Shown in pieces: positions 24,268 to 34,962 of a stretch of DNA of 64,000 nt. Positions within the stretch are counted from its first letter, which is position 1. Every line of letters starts with the position of its first letter. A program made the translations under genes and the position numbers. The notes beneath the pieces are model-generated. The model ran no database searches, had not been told where the DNA came from, and was given only the letters and a program-made list of their open reading frames with translations. The stretch is from Metallyticus violacea (lineage: Eukaryota; Arthropoda; Insecta; Mantodea; Metallyticidae): the NCBI GenBank assembly GCA_030762175.1, contig CM060831.1, positions 27,911,001 to 27,975,000 of the forward strand, in the 5' to 3' direction.

Positions 24268-24722
24268 AATATTTCAGTGAGGTAATTTGAGTTACGGGCC
24301 GGCACAACGGGGCTGTGTACTAGGAGAAGTCAGATGTCTAGGTCATATAATGCAAATGCAGGTAATAGGTTGTATTTAGTTTAGGGACGCTTTGTCAGCG
24401 AGTGGTTACTTGTTTATAACATTGTCTGCTAATTATTCTTCGTTAGTTATGCCACTACATAATACAGTGCTGCAAAACGGTTTTTATGCATCGATGTGAA
24501 AACGAATTCTTGCAGAGCTAGGGTCTCTCAATGGCAAGAAATGTGTTCCGAACCGTCATGTTCTTACAGAAGAAAAGTTGGATGAAATTCAGGAATTTTC
24601 TACGTAGATGTCAGCAATGCATTGCCACTGAGGGACATCATTTTCAACATCTCTTACACCACAAATTGGTGCTTAGTGTTACCGTCAGTTTAAAACACCG
24701 TATTATCTTATATGTTCAGTAA
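24268..24722 (+). mobile_element. Internally deleted DUF4817/DDE_3-type DNA element, copy A
   Basis: The 5' non-coding part ('gtgaggtaatttgagttacg', 'ctaggtcatataatgcaaat', 'ctttgtcagcgagtggtt') leads to an ATG near 24449. It gives 'MPLHNTVLQ', as these insect transposases begin, then 'SLNGKKCVPNR' and 'LTEEKLDEI', the N-terminal helix-turn-helix region. Immediately after, the frame becomes 'RNFLRRCQQCIATEGHHFQHLL', their usual C-terminus (two parts: 'RNFLRRCQQCIATEG', 'HHFQHLL'). The whole DDE catalytic core is absent. Copy C at 46840-47312 has the same structure, and copy B at 27896-29797 shares the 5' half. It can only have moved with a transposase supplied in trans. Confidence 0.75.
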
Positions 24723-25740
24723 ATATAAAAAAATACAAATTTTACGCGCGGCGACTCTACCCATCAATAAGTAAAATACAAACTCAATCTCTAGAGACTC
24801 GTCCATCCATCCAGTACCTTAGCATCACAGAAGCGCTTGAGGCGATGGGCTGACTATCTATCTGTATGTGGTAAGTGCAAGTAAATTCGTACGATGTGGT
24901 CTTAGATCTAATCCGTTTGCGTCGATGAACTTTTTCTCTCTTATTTATGAGATGTCCTAACTTTTAAGCATTTTAATTTGTCTCAAAAACGAAAGAGGTG
25001 AAATAAGATATACAGATGTCCACTTCAATTTCGAAACCATGTGAGCCATTTCTGAATTGTTGCCCATGCACAATTATAAAGCAAGGTGCAAATTATCCTT
25101 ATGTTTATTCACAAGCAAGAAGCGGTGCTTTCGGGGTTCATGTTACGTTGCTTCAAGGAAATGTTTCTTGAAAGCTAATTGCATTTTCCAGTTGGCGCAC
25201 AAAACAAAAGACTGCTCAAGGCTCTCAAACCACTACTTATGTCTTCGGCTACGTTACTTGAATCAATTGAATGAAGTTATGGCTACCTTGTGTCCTTTGT
25301 GACTGTTTCAATGTGCTTGCTTCAGTCATGAGTATTTCAACATTTACACTTGACAACGCTGCGTCTTCATGTTATTAAATATGCAGAGCACGTCCCAGAA
25401 CTCTCGGACTGGCATCAGCAAGATGGTGCTACGCGAGTACATAGCAATCTGCCATGCAGGCAACTACTTTATTGAATTACGATCTGAGCAATGTGTAGCA
25501 TACATAAAACTACCTTTCTCGAGTAGTAGCGTTAGTATAGGACATGCCTAAAAGCAATGCAGGGATTGCACTGTTTATTATACATAAGATGCTGAAAAGT
25601 ATCCCTCATGCACAGCTAAATAAAGATTTGCTAGAATTACACACTAAGGTGGCATTGTGTCATATTGACCTAAAGTGAAATTTATGGCATTTGGGTATTT
25701 TTTCTCCGGGTATTGCAACTTTCCCAGTCACCATCACCAT
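24723..25740. other. No gene recognised
   Basis: Frames at 25057-25302 and 25369-25551 have no convincing family signature. Confidence 0.4.
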
Positions 25741-25800
25741 GTTCAGCGGTTCTCAAACTGTGGTCCGTAAGGCCCTAGCAGGGCTCCACGGAGCATTAGC
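25741..25800 (+). mobile_element. hAT-like terminal sequence
   Basis: 'cagcggttctcaaactgtgg' followed by 'tccgtaaggccc' and 'gggctccacgga' resembles the ends of hAT elements of the 'CAGnGGTTCTCAAAcTGTGGTCCGCGGaCC' kind, common in animals. No matching opposite end or 8-bp target duplication was found nearby. Confidence 0.4.
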
Positions 25801-25994
25801 ATACTGTTAACATAATTTATTCTTGAATGTAGGTATAAACAATGAATTAGGGGAAATGAACTATAAAAAAAATTTACAAATTTACGATAGCCATTAACTG
25901 AGATAAAGAAAATTAGAATCAAATAGAAGACAACCACTTGTTCCGACGCACAAATACTGCGTAGTCGACATTGGGGAAATAAGTATGGAGTGAA

Positions 25995-26400
25995 CAGTGG
26001 AAGAATCTCACCAAGCTAAGATTTGCTGACTTTGTAGCACTATTTGCGAAATCAGGGAAATAATTAAGCATGATTCTTAGATATCAGTGTGATCAGCAAT
26101 GAAGTGGGTCTTGCATTAAACTCCAAGAAAACCAAGTTGATGACCAATGGAGGAAAGTAAAAATAAACATTGACACTGACATTGACATTCATATATAGTA
26201 AAGGACCGTACATGTTGGGCCCAATAATTTATTTGACTAGACTTTGGGGGAAAAAAGTAGAAAGTAGAATTGCATTAGCTTGGAGCAAATTCTGAAGTAT
26301 AAAAGCCCAATTACCAGACAGATTTCTAAATTGCCAACAAAAAAGAAAGCTTTAAAAGCTGTGTGATCCCATTGCTACCCTAGTCCCTCGCCTCCAAAGA
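25995..26400 (+). pseudogene. RTE-like RT fragment
   Basis: Plus-strand pieces: 'EQWKNLTKLRFADFVALFA' (near 26000-26060, compare 'l.LRFADDivLfa'), 'ISNEVGLALNSKKTKLMTN' (near 26090, compare 'vGLk.N..KTKvM'), 'YMLGPIIYL' (compare 'YLGq.i'), and 'ESRIALAWSKF' (near 26260, compare 'EI..RI..AW.aF'). This set and order are typical of RTE/BovB-type RTs. The FADD active site reads FADF, stops break it, and the 5' endonuclease and C-terminus are gone. Confidence 0.65.
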
Positions 26401-27895
26401 CAAAAGAAGCTAAAGTCTGTCCATAATGAGATCGAAGTAGGCATAAACAAAACCATTGACCGCAGCGCGCTTGCTTCACGGTTTGTGTGACACTTCCGCC
26501 CTCTAAATAGACCATTGAAAAATACCACAACTGAGGTCTAAAAGCTCGCTTCTGTTTTGATAAAGTACAAATTATTCAGTACTAATCATAGTTAAACTAT
26601 AAAAAATAAAATTTATTGAATTTCTAACTAGAATAATAATTATACAGCTCGCGCAACTGCGATACCATGGCAGCTAAGAGAAGGGATGGCTCAAGAAGGA
26701 ATACAGACTGCCCCGTCTTAGTGCTCCAGTCCCGAGTGCAGCGGAGAAAGCCGAAGGTAGAGGCACAGATGTAGACGCATAAATAGCTAGTTTAGGATAT
26801 CAACATGTTAGCTCATTGGTTGGAGCGTCGAGCTATCCAAGGATTGTGATTTAATAAATAACAGGATCTAATTTAATAAAATTTCTCTCACAATCCTAGC
26901 AAGCGAGTACTGAGCTGAGGTTTGGGAGTTTATGGGAAAGATTGCCGGTAGCTCTCCAGTGGGGTTCAACATATAACAAAGCAAATCTTTAAACGAAACA
27001 GCTGAGCCGTTCTTTCACAGAAAGCTATCAAACCGGCTTCTATGTAAATGAGGTGCTCAACACAGATTGAACATTTGCCACAGAAATGAGTGGCAAGGGC
27101 TGATTTTGAGAAAGTGTCTGACAAGAACAATTACTGGTAGCACATTCTAGAGCTCTTAACAAGCTATAATGTATTATTTTCGTCACCATCATATTCAGTG
27201 TAATATTATTAACACTTTTTATATTTTAAATGTGTTATCACTGACACTGACTCTAAATATCTTAAAATGTATATTCGTTTTCGGACCACTACAAAATATG
27301 AGTTCTATATCTAAGAAACTATTATTTATTCTAGAACCAACACACTTACATTCCTTCAGTATAACCCCCTTTTGCCATGCTTATAGAAGGCACTGAATAT
27401 CAGTGGCAGTATTGTTTTCTGTTTAAGTCAGAGCGAACAGAGCGAACGAGAGCCCTACTCCTATAACCATTACTTCTCTTGTGTGAAGCAGTTTCTTCTG
27501 AGTGGTTCCTTTAGTTTAGAAAAAGGTCGAATCCGAAAAGATTATGAAATATGGAGAATGGTCAGATATCTCCTGCCACATTATGTAAATGATGAGGATG
27601 GGTGATGAGGGCCCAATGGAATTCTATTTTCTCCATAAGCCAAGCAATTCTTTTAACACGTACAACTCATGGATTATTCCTGTTGCTGCAAGTAGCTCCC
27701 TTGCTGTTCTATCGCATAACCACCTCCAACGAAGTTCATGTAACAGGCTGCGGTGCCACGTTCTGCTTCTCCATATTACTTCAACCTTGCCGAAATGCGG
27801 ACACTTAACGTAATATTGTCCGACATGGCAAGGTAGTTTTGCCACATGCACCATCATGACAATAAAACTTATCCCTAAAGCTGTGCTCCTCGACA
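26401..27895. other. No gene recognised
   Basis: AT-rich to moderate composition. Overlapping frames at 27589-27899 on both strands show no family motif. Confidence 0.4.
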
Positions 27896-28127
27896 TCATT
27901 ATTTCAGGGATATCACAGTACAGTCAGGTTGAACTACGGGCCCACAAAACGCAGCTGTGTACTGCAAGAATCCGATTGTCAAGGTCTATAATGCATATGT
28001 AAATAGCAGCTTGTAGTTAGTTTGAGGAAGCTTTGTCAGTTAGTGCTGTGTGTTCTGTGTTATTCGGTATCTCATTGTGTGAAAATTGTGTGCTAATTGT
28101 TCTTTGAAAGTTATGCCAACACATATA
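27896..28127 (+). mobile_element. Copy B (left part) of the deletion-derivative DNA element
   Basis: 'gttgaactacgggcccacaa', 'aaggtctataatgcatatgt', 'agctttgtcagttagtgctg' and 'gttatgccaacacata' align with 24290-24465 of copy A. The alignment stops at the TA at 28126-28127, where the Tc1/mariner element begins. Confidence 0.75.
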
Positions 28128-28275
28128 CCGGGTGCTTCAGAATGAATGCGACAAAGTCCCATATAATGCAGATCCCCGCAAATGAAAGAAAAAAATCGAG
28201 CGTCCGGGGTGCATGGTGCCGGAAATGCAAGGAATTGACGACTCTGATTGTAGGTGGCACGGGAGTTCGTGTGTA
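28128..28275 (+). repeat. Left terminal inverted repeat
   Basis: Matches the reverse complement of 29555-29701 with shared blocks 'cagaatgaatgc', 'cataatgcagatccc', 'gcaaatgaaa', 'caaggaatt' and 'cgggagtt' in the same order. Confidence 0.85.
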
Positions 28276-28389
28276 CCATAGCATGTGGATATCTTTCCTA
28301 ACATCCAAGCTACTCAGATGTGTCTGCCTTTGTGGTTAACTGTGTGCACACTACGATTAGTCACTGCCTGCACTTTGTGCTAAGAGAAC

Positions 28390-29370
28390 ATGGCAAAGTA
28401 TTCTGCGAGCGAAATGATTGAGATATGGTTTTTGTATATGGGGCTGGTCTTGGAATTGAAGAAACAGCGAAGCATTCTTTGCGCACGCAGATCTGCGTCA
28501 TTCCATATTTGCTTGATTGTTTCAGCAACTACATGACACAGGGGCATTACAACCACCGACACATCTCATGGGGAGAATGAAGTATCGTGTCACACCGGAG
28601 ATGAAAGTGGATATCTTGAAGCAGAAGGACAACATTCATCAACGAGCACTCGTGCTGTTGCCAGGACACCTGGCGTAGGTCAAAGCACCCGTATACTTCA
28701 AGATGAGCAACAGTATCCATACCATAAACAACCTGTGCAGGATTTGATACCAGCGGACTACCTTCGGATGCTAACCCACTAGCAACAGGTTGAGGAATTG
28801 TCACATTTTACCAGTATGCTTTTATTTAATGATGAAGCTACATTCACACGAGATAGTACATATAACGTTCGCACTGAGCATGCATAAACTGAGGAGAAAC
28901 ACGTGTTACGCATATTGGTAGGCCTAAATGTGTGGTGTGGAATTGTTTCTGACCATCTGATTAGCCCGTCGGTTTGTCAGCACGTTTAGCAGAGATTGTT
29001 TACAGTGACTTTTTATTGAACACTTTACTAGATATAAGTCAGAAGATATGGTTTTAACACGATGGTGCGCCCCTGCACCGCAGCACCTTACTGTAACTTC
29101 TGAAGATCGATGAATAGGCAAATAGGTCCGATTCCATGGCCTTCCAGATCACCTGATCTCAGTTCTGTGAATTTCTTCTTCTGGGTTCGAGTGCAGAGTA
29201 TGGGTGTATGAAGATCCTGTTGATTGAATGGCAATATTCTGCCTAGGATAGAAGCAACCTATGATACATATACCATATGGCAGGCATTTTTGAGAGGGCG
29301 AGGCAATCAATTATGAGACGTTGTCAATGCTTCCTCGAAGTAGGAGTTGGACACTTTGAACAACTGTTGT
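28390..29370 (+). pseudogene. DUF4817/DDE_3-type transposase remnant
   Basis: Starts 'MAKYSASEMIEIWFLY', the N-terminal block of DUF4817 proteins. Then, with frameshifts: 'LRHSIFA.LFQQLHDTG' (helix-turn-helix end), 'IPADYLRML', 'LLFNDEATFTRD' (28816-28857, first catalytic Asp), 'LVGLNVWCGIVSDHLI' (near 28920), 'HDGAPLH' at 29058 preceded by a stop (second catalytic Asp), and 'WPSRSPDLSSVNFFFW' (29137-29184), where families have 'RSPDLtPlDFFLW'. The third catalytic Asp is thus Asn. The tail 'HFEQLL' ends near 29370. The usual length is about 330-400 residues, and the trace covers most of it. Confidence 0.8.
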
Positions 29371-29554
29371 AAAAGTGTACAGTTGTGCAGCTGATACTGT
29401 GGGTTCAGTGTGTGTGATGTAGTCTTCTAGTGTTGTGGTGCTGTACTATTTGAGTTACTATGTGACTGTTGAGTTGCTGAGTCACGTATTCACCTACCTA
29501 CTGTACTAAATTCTGAACAATCGATATTACGCAATGCACAAATAAATGTATGCA

Positions 29555-29701
29555 TCGTAACTCCCGCACCCCCAAGTCGGTGTATTTAATTCCTTGTATC
29601 CCGTACCGATGCAGTCCGGATGCTTAGAATTTTTTCTAGTGTTTCATTTGCAGGGATCTGCATTATGTGGGAGTTTGTTGCATTCATTCTGAATAATCCG
29701 G
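29555..29701 (-). repeat. Right terminal inverted repeat
   Basis: Counterpart of 28128-28275; the outermost bases 'ccgg' are followed by TA at 29702-29703. Confidence 0.85.
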
Positions 29702-29797
29702 TAAATTGTTTTGAACGGGTTTTTATTTACCAGACATAGATGAAAACAGGTTTTTGCAAAGAAATGGCGATTCGCAAGAAAATGTGCCTAGACTCTA
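29702..29797 (+). mobile_element. Copy B (right part) of the deletion-derivative DNA element
   Basis: 'ttttgaacgggtttttattt', 'gatgaaaacaggtttttgca' and 'aatggcgattcgcaagaaaa' continue the alignment to copy A from its TA onward (24466-24550). The rest of the element is lost or unalignable. Confidence 0.7.
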
Positions 29798-29867
29798 GGT
29801 AGAGGATCTGTGCACTAACTTATCCAAAAAAAATTAGCAAGAGACAGGATCTCCCAATCATCATAAT

Positions 29868-29932
29868 TTCCCAACGCCTGTGGTGTCCCGACAGTAGAAA
29901 TGAAGTTAAACACAATTTAAAAACACCAAACC
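29868..29932 (+). mobile_element. SINE B 3' fragment
   Basis: 'caacgcctgtggtgtcccga' and 'agtagaaatgaagttaaaca' match the SINE B 3' end; no head or body precedes it. Confidence 0.65.
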
Positions 29933-30963
29933 TTCAACTGGGAATATTTTCCCCGAGCTCCTTTGCTACTTTTATCATTCCATTATTGACAACTGACCAA
30001 CCAAACTACACTTTATCTGTCATACGTGAAATTCCTCTGTTATACTTTTTCATTTTTTTCTCTAAATTATATTGAAAATCTGTCTTCTTAGCCTTTTCTA
30101 TTTTAATTTGGTTTTTAATCACGATATGCCGTTAAAATAATTTGGCTATTTTTGCAATGTGCAGTTAAAAATACATTTACCTTCAAATTTCATTTTCATT
30201 TATAACGGTAGCTTGGAAGAGCTTGTGCCCAGCAGCATTTTTAAAACACATACGTTTTGTGAGAAAAAATAACAATCTTGTTTCAAACGACTATAAAATA
30301 ATGTCCGAAGCTGCAAAATTCCTTTACTAATGTTAAACTGCAAACTTTTCTAAAAAAGGTAAAGGCACAAATAAAATCCTCTCTCTTTCTAAATTTAGTA
30401 TTCCCTTGGGCGGTCGAGCTCTCTTCCCAGTAATTGCAATAGCAGGTAATATCAAAGGTCAACACATCCGACTTTCTTTAAAGTATATACTCTACAGAGT
30501 TCGTATTCTTTAAGATCTAAAATCTCTCACATAGACTGGAAAACATGTTGCATTTTATATAGTGCTCTTCCATTATCCATCTCAAACTTCTACATGGATT
30601 TTTCATGCTTAGAGAAACACATAAAAATAAAGCGCACACCGATAAGAGAGCAAAGAATCGAATTCGGGAAAATATCGCTAATAATAAAGTGAAAAAAGCG
30701 ACCAGAGAGAATTGCATGTATGATCACTAATATTGTGTGATTAGATCACACACCGTTTGTTCATTTTTCCTTCTTGTTTGTAAGAGGCAAACCTATCCTA
30801 AACAGAAGTAAACGGAGGGCAATTTCAAAACATGAGATAAGAAGACGAAAATGAGCGATTTTCTCTCCGGGTGATTCAAGACAACGATCACCTTTCACCT
30901 TTGGGTGAGGGCGATTTAATATATTCCAGCATGTATCGAAAATATTACAGGTAATTCTTTATT
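29933..30963. other. AT-rich stretch, nothing recognised
   Basis: Short minus-strand frames at 30283-30465 and 30517-30717 lack any motif. Confidence 0.5.
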
Positions 30964-31208
30964 TTTCCTTTGATTTATTTAAGGAAACTCTTTAATATCT
31001 CAGATCATCATGGTTTCATTCAACACAGGGCGTGAAATAGCCGATAAATTTTACTCAGAAGCCTCTTTCAGGCTTGAAGTTCTTTTTCGTGCCGTAAATT
31101 TACGACATGTGACCCACAGCTTTACTTCTCTTCCGAAGGAAGCCATACTTAGAATTTTTCATCTTCCATCGACCCTGGCTGGGACTGAACCCGCGATCTT
31201 GGGTATTT
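30964..31208 (-). mobile_element. SINE A copy 3, 5'-truncated
   Basis: The plus strand shows 'ggaaactctttaatatctca', 'gggcgtgaaatagccgataa', 'ttctttttcgtgccgtaaat', 'cttccgaaggaagccatact' and 'tgaacccgcgatcttgggta'. It stops inside the tRNA-like head after box B. The 31245-31330 flank may be another repeat but I could not place it. Confidence 0.85.
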
Positions 31209-31471
31209 TTCTTTGAGACAATACTGTACAGTCTGGGTAAGTTTCTATTTTTTTTCCGGAGTTTTTCCTCACCCTGAAATGGTGAAAGCCCGGTAGCTTT
31301 TAAGACGCCAAGCAAGCCGAGCTTATTTGCCATCATTAATTAATTTCATTCTTGACTAAAGACTAACATCTATAGTATTCATGTTCAATCAATGCAGTCA
31401 AAGCGACAGTAAATAACACAATAAAAATACTGTATGGAGAATATGGTAAAAAAGCCTTTTAAGTTTTCGTT

Positions 31472-31472
<1 letters not shown>

Positions 31473-31531
<59 letters not shown>

Positions 31532-31603
31532 CAGCAGTAGTAGTAGTAGTAGTAGTAGTAGCAGTAGTAGTAGCAGCAGTAGTGGTAGTAGCAGTAGTAG
31601 TAA

Positions 31604-31650
<47 letters not shown>

Positions 31651-31705
31651 ATAGTAGTAGTGATAGTAGTAGTAGTAGTAATAGTAGTAGCAATAGTAGT
31701 AGTGA

Positions 31706-31750
<45 letters not shown>

Positions 31751-31759
31751 CAGTAGTAG
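31473..31759. repeat. 287-bp (AGT)n array with AGC and AAT variants
   Basis: About 95 AGT triplets with scattered AGC, AAT, GAT and GGT units in phase. The frames over it read poly-Ser, poly-Val or poly-Leu; these are repeat artefacts, not proteins. Confidence 0.98.
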
Positions 31760-32029
31760 GTGTATTTTAATTGATGTAAAATTCTATATACATATTACAA
31801 ACATATTTTATGTGTGGATCGTAGGCTGTACATACTTAAACATGATACATAATTTGATAGAGGAACAAATAATAATGAAAAAAACAATATTAATAATAAT
31901 AATCATAATAATAAATATTTTTTTAAAAATATGAAGTACCGTATTTACAGATATATGAATGGAAACATTACATATTAATTATAATTATACTAGTTATTGT
32001 CCAGCAAATATAGTTACTTCTAGCTTCGC

Positions 32030-32800
32030 GCACTTTGGCTAGGAAAATGCCCATATTCAACTAACTAATGTGGTTAGCAAACAGATTAAAAAAAAGTTGC
32101 TAAAAAGTTGCCTGGGAACAGCGTTTTTTTCAGGTGTTCCCAGTGGGTACATTCGGCCAGAATATGTACCCATTCCTCAATTCCCTTCACAAAATGGGCA
32201 GATTCTCCCTACCAGAGCTATCCGTATTTTTTGAGGTTTTGAACCTCCCATCTAAACCTACCTAGCCTTTCTCCCGAGAATAAGTGTGTATATATATTCA
32301 CCAGGTTAATTTAATTTCATTCGATAGGCTCAAGTAGACTTTTCGTGTTACATTCTGCCTCGTTTTTCTGCCTGCTGATAACTTCTAGTCTTGTTATTTC
32401 TTCCATATGTTTTTATTATTTGCATTGCCTCGTTGCCATATTGAACCCAGGCCAAATCCCCTGAGTCCTGTTTCCACCTCTGACACCCAAAACGTTGATG
32501 TTATATTTTGTTTGTGGTGTCTATACCATTAGCGCGAAGTGTTTGGTTTCTCTGCATTAGCCTAAGCCAGTATTTCACCGTCCTTATTTTGTTGTTAACC
32601 CTATCTTCATAGAAACCCTAATGACCCCACCGTTTGACGTTCCCATGGAGATCCCTAAAACCTTTTTCCGAAAATCCACTTGGATTTTAGTTACATGTTC
32701 AGCTCCCCCCGTCCCCACTCCCATATAACAGAATAGACTTGTACATTCCATCTAGTGTATCTACTGGTATACCTGGAACGCGAGTCAAAAAATGGCAATT
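32030..32800 (-). pseudogene. Non-LTR retrotransposon C-terminal remnant
   Basis: Minus-strand pieces: 'GMYKSILLYGSG' (near 32740), like 'v.SilLYGaE.W'; 'DRVNNKIRTVKYWLRLMQ' (near 32560-32610), like the 'r...vkYWlrl' block after the RT; and 'WVQYGNEAMQIIKTYGR' further on. A (CCCCCC)-type run and stops interrupt it. The order fits the post-RT region of several non-LTR clades (R4/Dong- or RTE-like), but there is no RT active site left to assign one. Confidence 0.45.
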
Positions 32801-33606
32801 CGTAGTTGACCTAGTGCTTTATAATTAATAACGCTAAGTACTTATTCCATTTCCGACTCATATTAAAGGTTACTACCAAATAACAAAAAATTGTAATATT
32901 TCGTAAGTATGTGCAAAGACTGGACCACGTGTAATTAAAGGAGAAACACACGTTTAGCTTAGATACATACGATGTACAATTCAATAGGTTGGGTGCACTT
33001 AAAACTAGACGACCCTGATATTTTTATCAAAACAGTGCAAAAGCGAGTTACCACTAGACAATCTGGACCGACAGAGCAGCAAATTGCCGATCACAACTGA
33101 TACTTAGGTATTTTTCATAATTTTATTTCGTAGGTCCATTTGTCTATTAATGTTAGTTGAGATACAAAAGTCATTTCATTTAACGATCAAATTAAAAGAC
33201 AGCAAAGTTAAACGCTTTTCGAGATATCTAGAGTCGGATGCAAACAACACTAGCGTGACCTCCGATAACACCCCGTCTTCCTGTTGGCTGATTGATTAGA
33301 GAATGAAGTTATCAGAGAACTGTGAATGTGAGTAAAGTGCATCAGGTATTAATACTAAATACATCGCCTAGTTCACCATAGTTGAAAATTCTGAAACGAG
33401 AAACTCCAAACAATTATCACTCGAAAAGTAAAATGCCATCTCTTGAGCAACACTTTTAACTTGTCTTTATGTTCTCATTAGGTCTCTTGATTTGTTGAAC
33501 ATGAGGGAGAGCTAGTTCATGAGCAAGTGTTAAAAAGCGTGAATTAATCCAACTATTTTAGTTATAATGGAAAATCATTGCAAAAAATATACAAATAAAC
33601 CGATGT
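32801..33606. other. AT-rich stretch, nothing recognised
   Basis: No features seen. Confidence 0.5.
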
Positions 33607-33608
33607 TA

Positions 33609-34752
33609 CGAGAGTAGGTCCATAAGTTTCCGACCTGACCATTTTCTAGGTATGATAAAGATGAAAACTATATTTCACTTTTCAATATAGTTACCCTTTA
33701 TTGCAATACACTTCTCACATCTTTGAATTAACATTTCAATCCCCCCAAAAATAGTCAGACGTCTTGTCTGCAAAATGGACATAAACAGCATCCATCACTT
33801 ATTCGTCACACTTAAATTCCCTTCCTCTAAAGTCCTTCTTGAGTTTGGAGAAGAGGAAATAGTCACTAGGAGCTAGATTTGGGCTGTAGAGTGGATGGCT
33901 TATTTCCTTGAAGCCATTTTCTTCACAGCTTCCTTTGCAACAAAAGCTGTGTGCACAGGCGCGTTGTCCTGAAGTCCTGAAGAAGATGCACACCACCATT
34001 GTGGCTATAATATTCTTCGTTAACTGAGTGACCTTGGCCTTTAGAGGCGGTGTTTCTCCAGGTTTATGCCTCTCCATTGATTTTTTTTTTTTTGGAGAAG
34101 GGATCTTAGTAGAGGACCATAGTTTCATTTCCTGTAACCATGGTTTGCAGAACTTTTCTTTCTCTCTCTGCCACGGCAGAGCTCCAAAAATGCCTGACAA
34201 CAGATGACTCATTGCTGCTTTTGGACTGAGGAAAGAAGTCTAGGCACCCATCTTGCACTAACATTATTCACGTTTAAATGTCCATGAATAATTTGGAGGG
34301 CTGTTGTTTTACAAAGGCCCAACCTTGCTGCTATTTCCGTAACTTTAATCCACCGGTCTTCCATAATTTCTCCTTCCACAAGAGAGATGTTTTCAGTAGT
34401 GAGCCGACCTGCATTCTTTTCGTTTTCAATGCTTTCTCGATCCATTCTTTTACGGTAGAATATTAGGGGGGATGCTTCCCCATAAACACCGTCCAATCGC
34501 TGTTTGATTTCATTGAGAGTAAGTCTTTCTTTTGTGAAGAACTAATAACAGCTCGATGCATGCTCAATTTTGAACATGTCACAATCTTCTATACAACTAT
34601 CTTCATGCAACTATATCTGAACAACTTAACACAACAGAGCGGAAGTTACAGCTGCATTATTTACTTAACGGATAAGGTATGACATCAGATAAATATTTTG
34701 TGAAGGCGATAAACCTTATCGGCGAGGTTGGAAACTTATGGACCTACCCTGG
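33609..34752 (-). mobile_element. Mariner element with terminal inverted repeats and TA flanks
   Basis: The left end 'cgagagtaggtccataagtt' and the reverse complement of the right end 'ccagggtaggtccataagtt' match at 21 of the first 23 bases. TA lies directly outside both ends (33607-33608, 34753-34754). Length is 1144 bp against the usual ~1.3 kb, consistent with an internal deletion seen in the coding part. The transposase remnant is on the minus strand. Confidence 0.93.
33799..34496 (-). pseudogene. Mariner transposase remnant, first catalytic Asp lost
   Basis: The N-terminal part (34496-34209) has 'KVTEIAARLGLCKTTALQII', a helix-turn-helix, and 'SARWVPRLL', the mariner-specific 'arWVPrlLt' block. 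Then 'VTGNET' near 34135 stands where 'VTGDET' carries the first catalytic Asp, followed by a stop. 'AKVTQLTKNIIATMV' runs straight into 'GVHLLQD', so roughly 150 bp of the catalytic domain are missing. An 8-bp tandem duplication at 33966-33981 shifts the frame just before 'QDNAPVHTAF' (second Asp). 'HPLYSPNLAPSDYFLFSKLK' (near 33860) holds the third Asp. Inactive by several independent lesions. Confidence 0.9.
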
Positions 34753-34927
34753 TACATATATTAGGGACCTTAGAATATTTGCTTTTATTACACCTTTAAT
34801 CTTTCCGCCTTCGAAATACAAAAATGAAGTGATGAAGCAATTTACATGTATCCTTTGGGTGTTTCCCAGAAACTATGTAAATCGGAAACTTATTTCCTAT
34901 GCTCGTGTTTCATGCTTGTTTTAATCC

Positions 34928-34962
34928 TTTAGTTTAGTTTAGTTTAGTTTAGTTTAGTTTAG
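34928..34962. repeat. (TTTAG)7 minisatellite
   Basis: Seven pentamer units. One base different from the insect telomeric TTAGG, so not a telomere tract. Confidence 0.95.

Larger units (their letters stand above)
28128..29701 (+). mobile_element. Tc1/mariner-superfamily element with ~150-bp inverted ends
   Basis: The left end 'ccgggtgcttcagaatgaat' and the reverse complement of the right end 'ccggattattcagaatgaat' begin terminal inverted repeats that stay alignable for about 150 bp. TA flanks both ends (28126-28127 and 29702-29703). Between the ends lies a degenerate transposase on the plus strand. Total length is 1574 bp. The element is inserted inside copy B: the flanks on both sides match consecutive parts of copy A. 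Confidence 0.88.

Noticed and set aside
25369..25551. Possible transposase catalytic block ('WHQQDGATRVHSNL' in the second frame)
   Set aside because: One short DGAT-like match with stops soon after and no 'SPDLTP' block following.
31385..31934. Long poly-Leu, poly-Ser and poly-Val open frames
   Set aside because: They are the readings of the AGT array on each strand and frame, with no protein signal outside it.
34928..34962. Telomere-like repeat
   Set aside because: The unit is TTTAG, not the insect telomeric TTAGG, there are only seven units, and the locus is interior.
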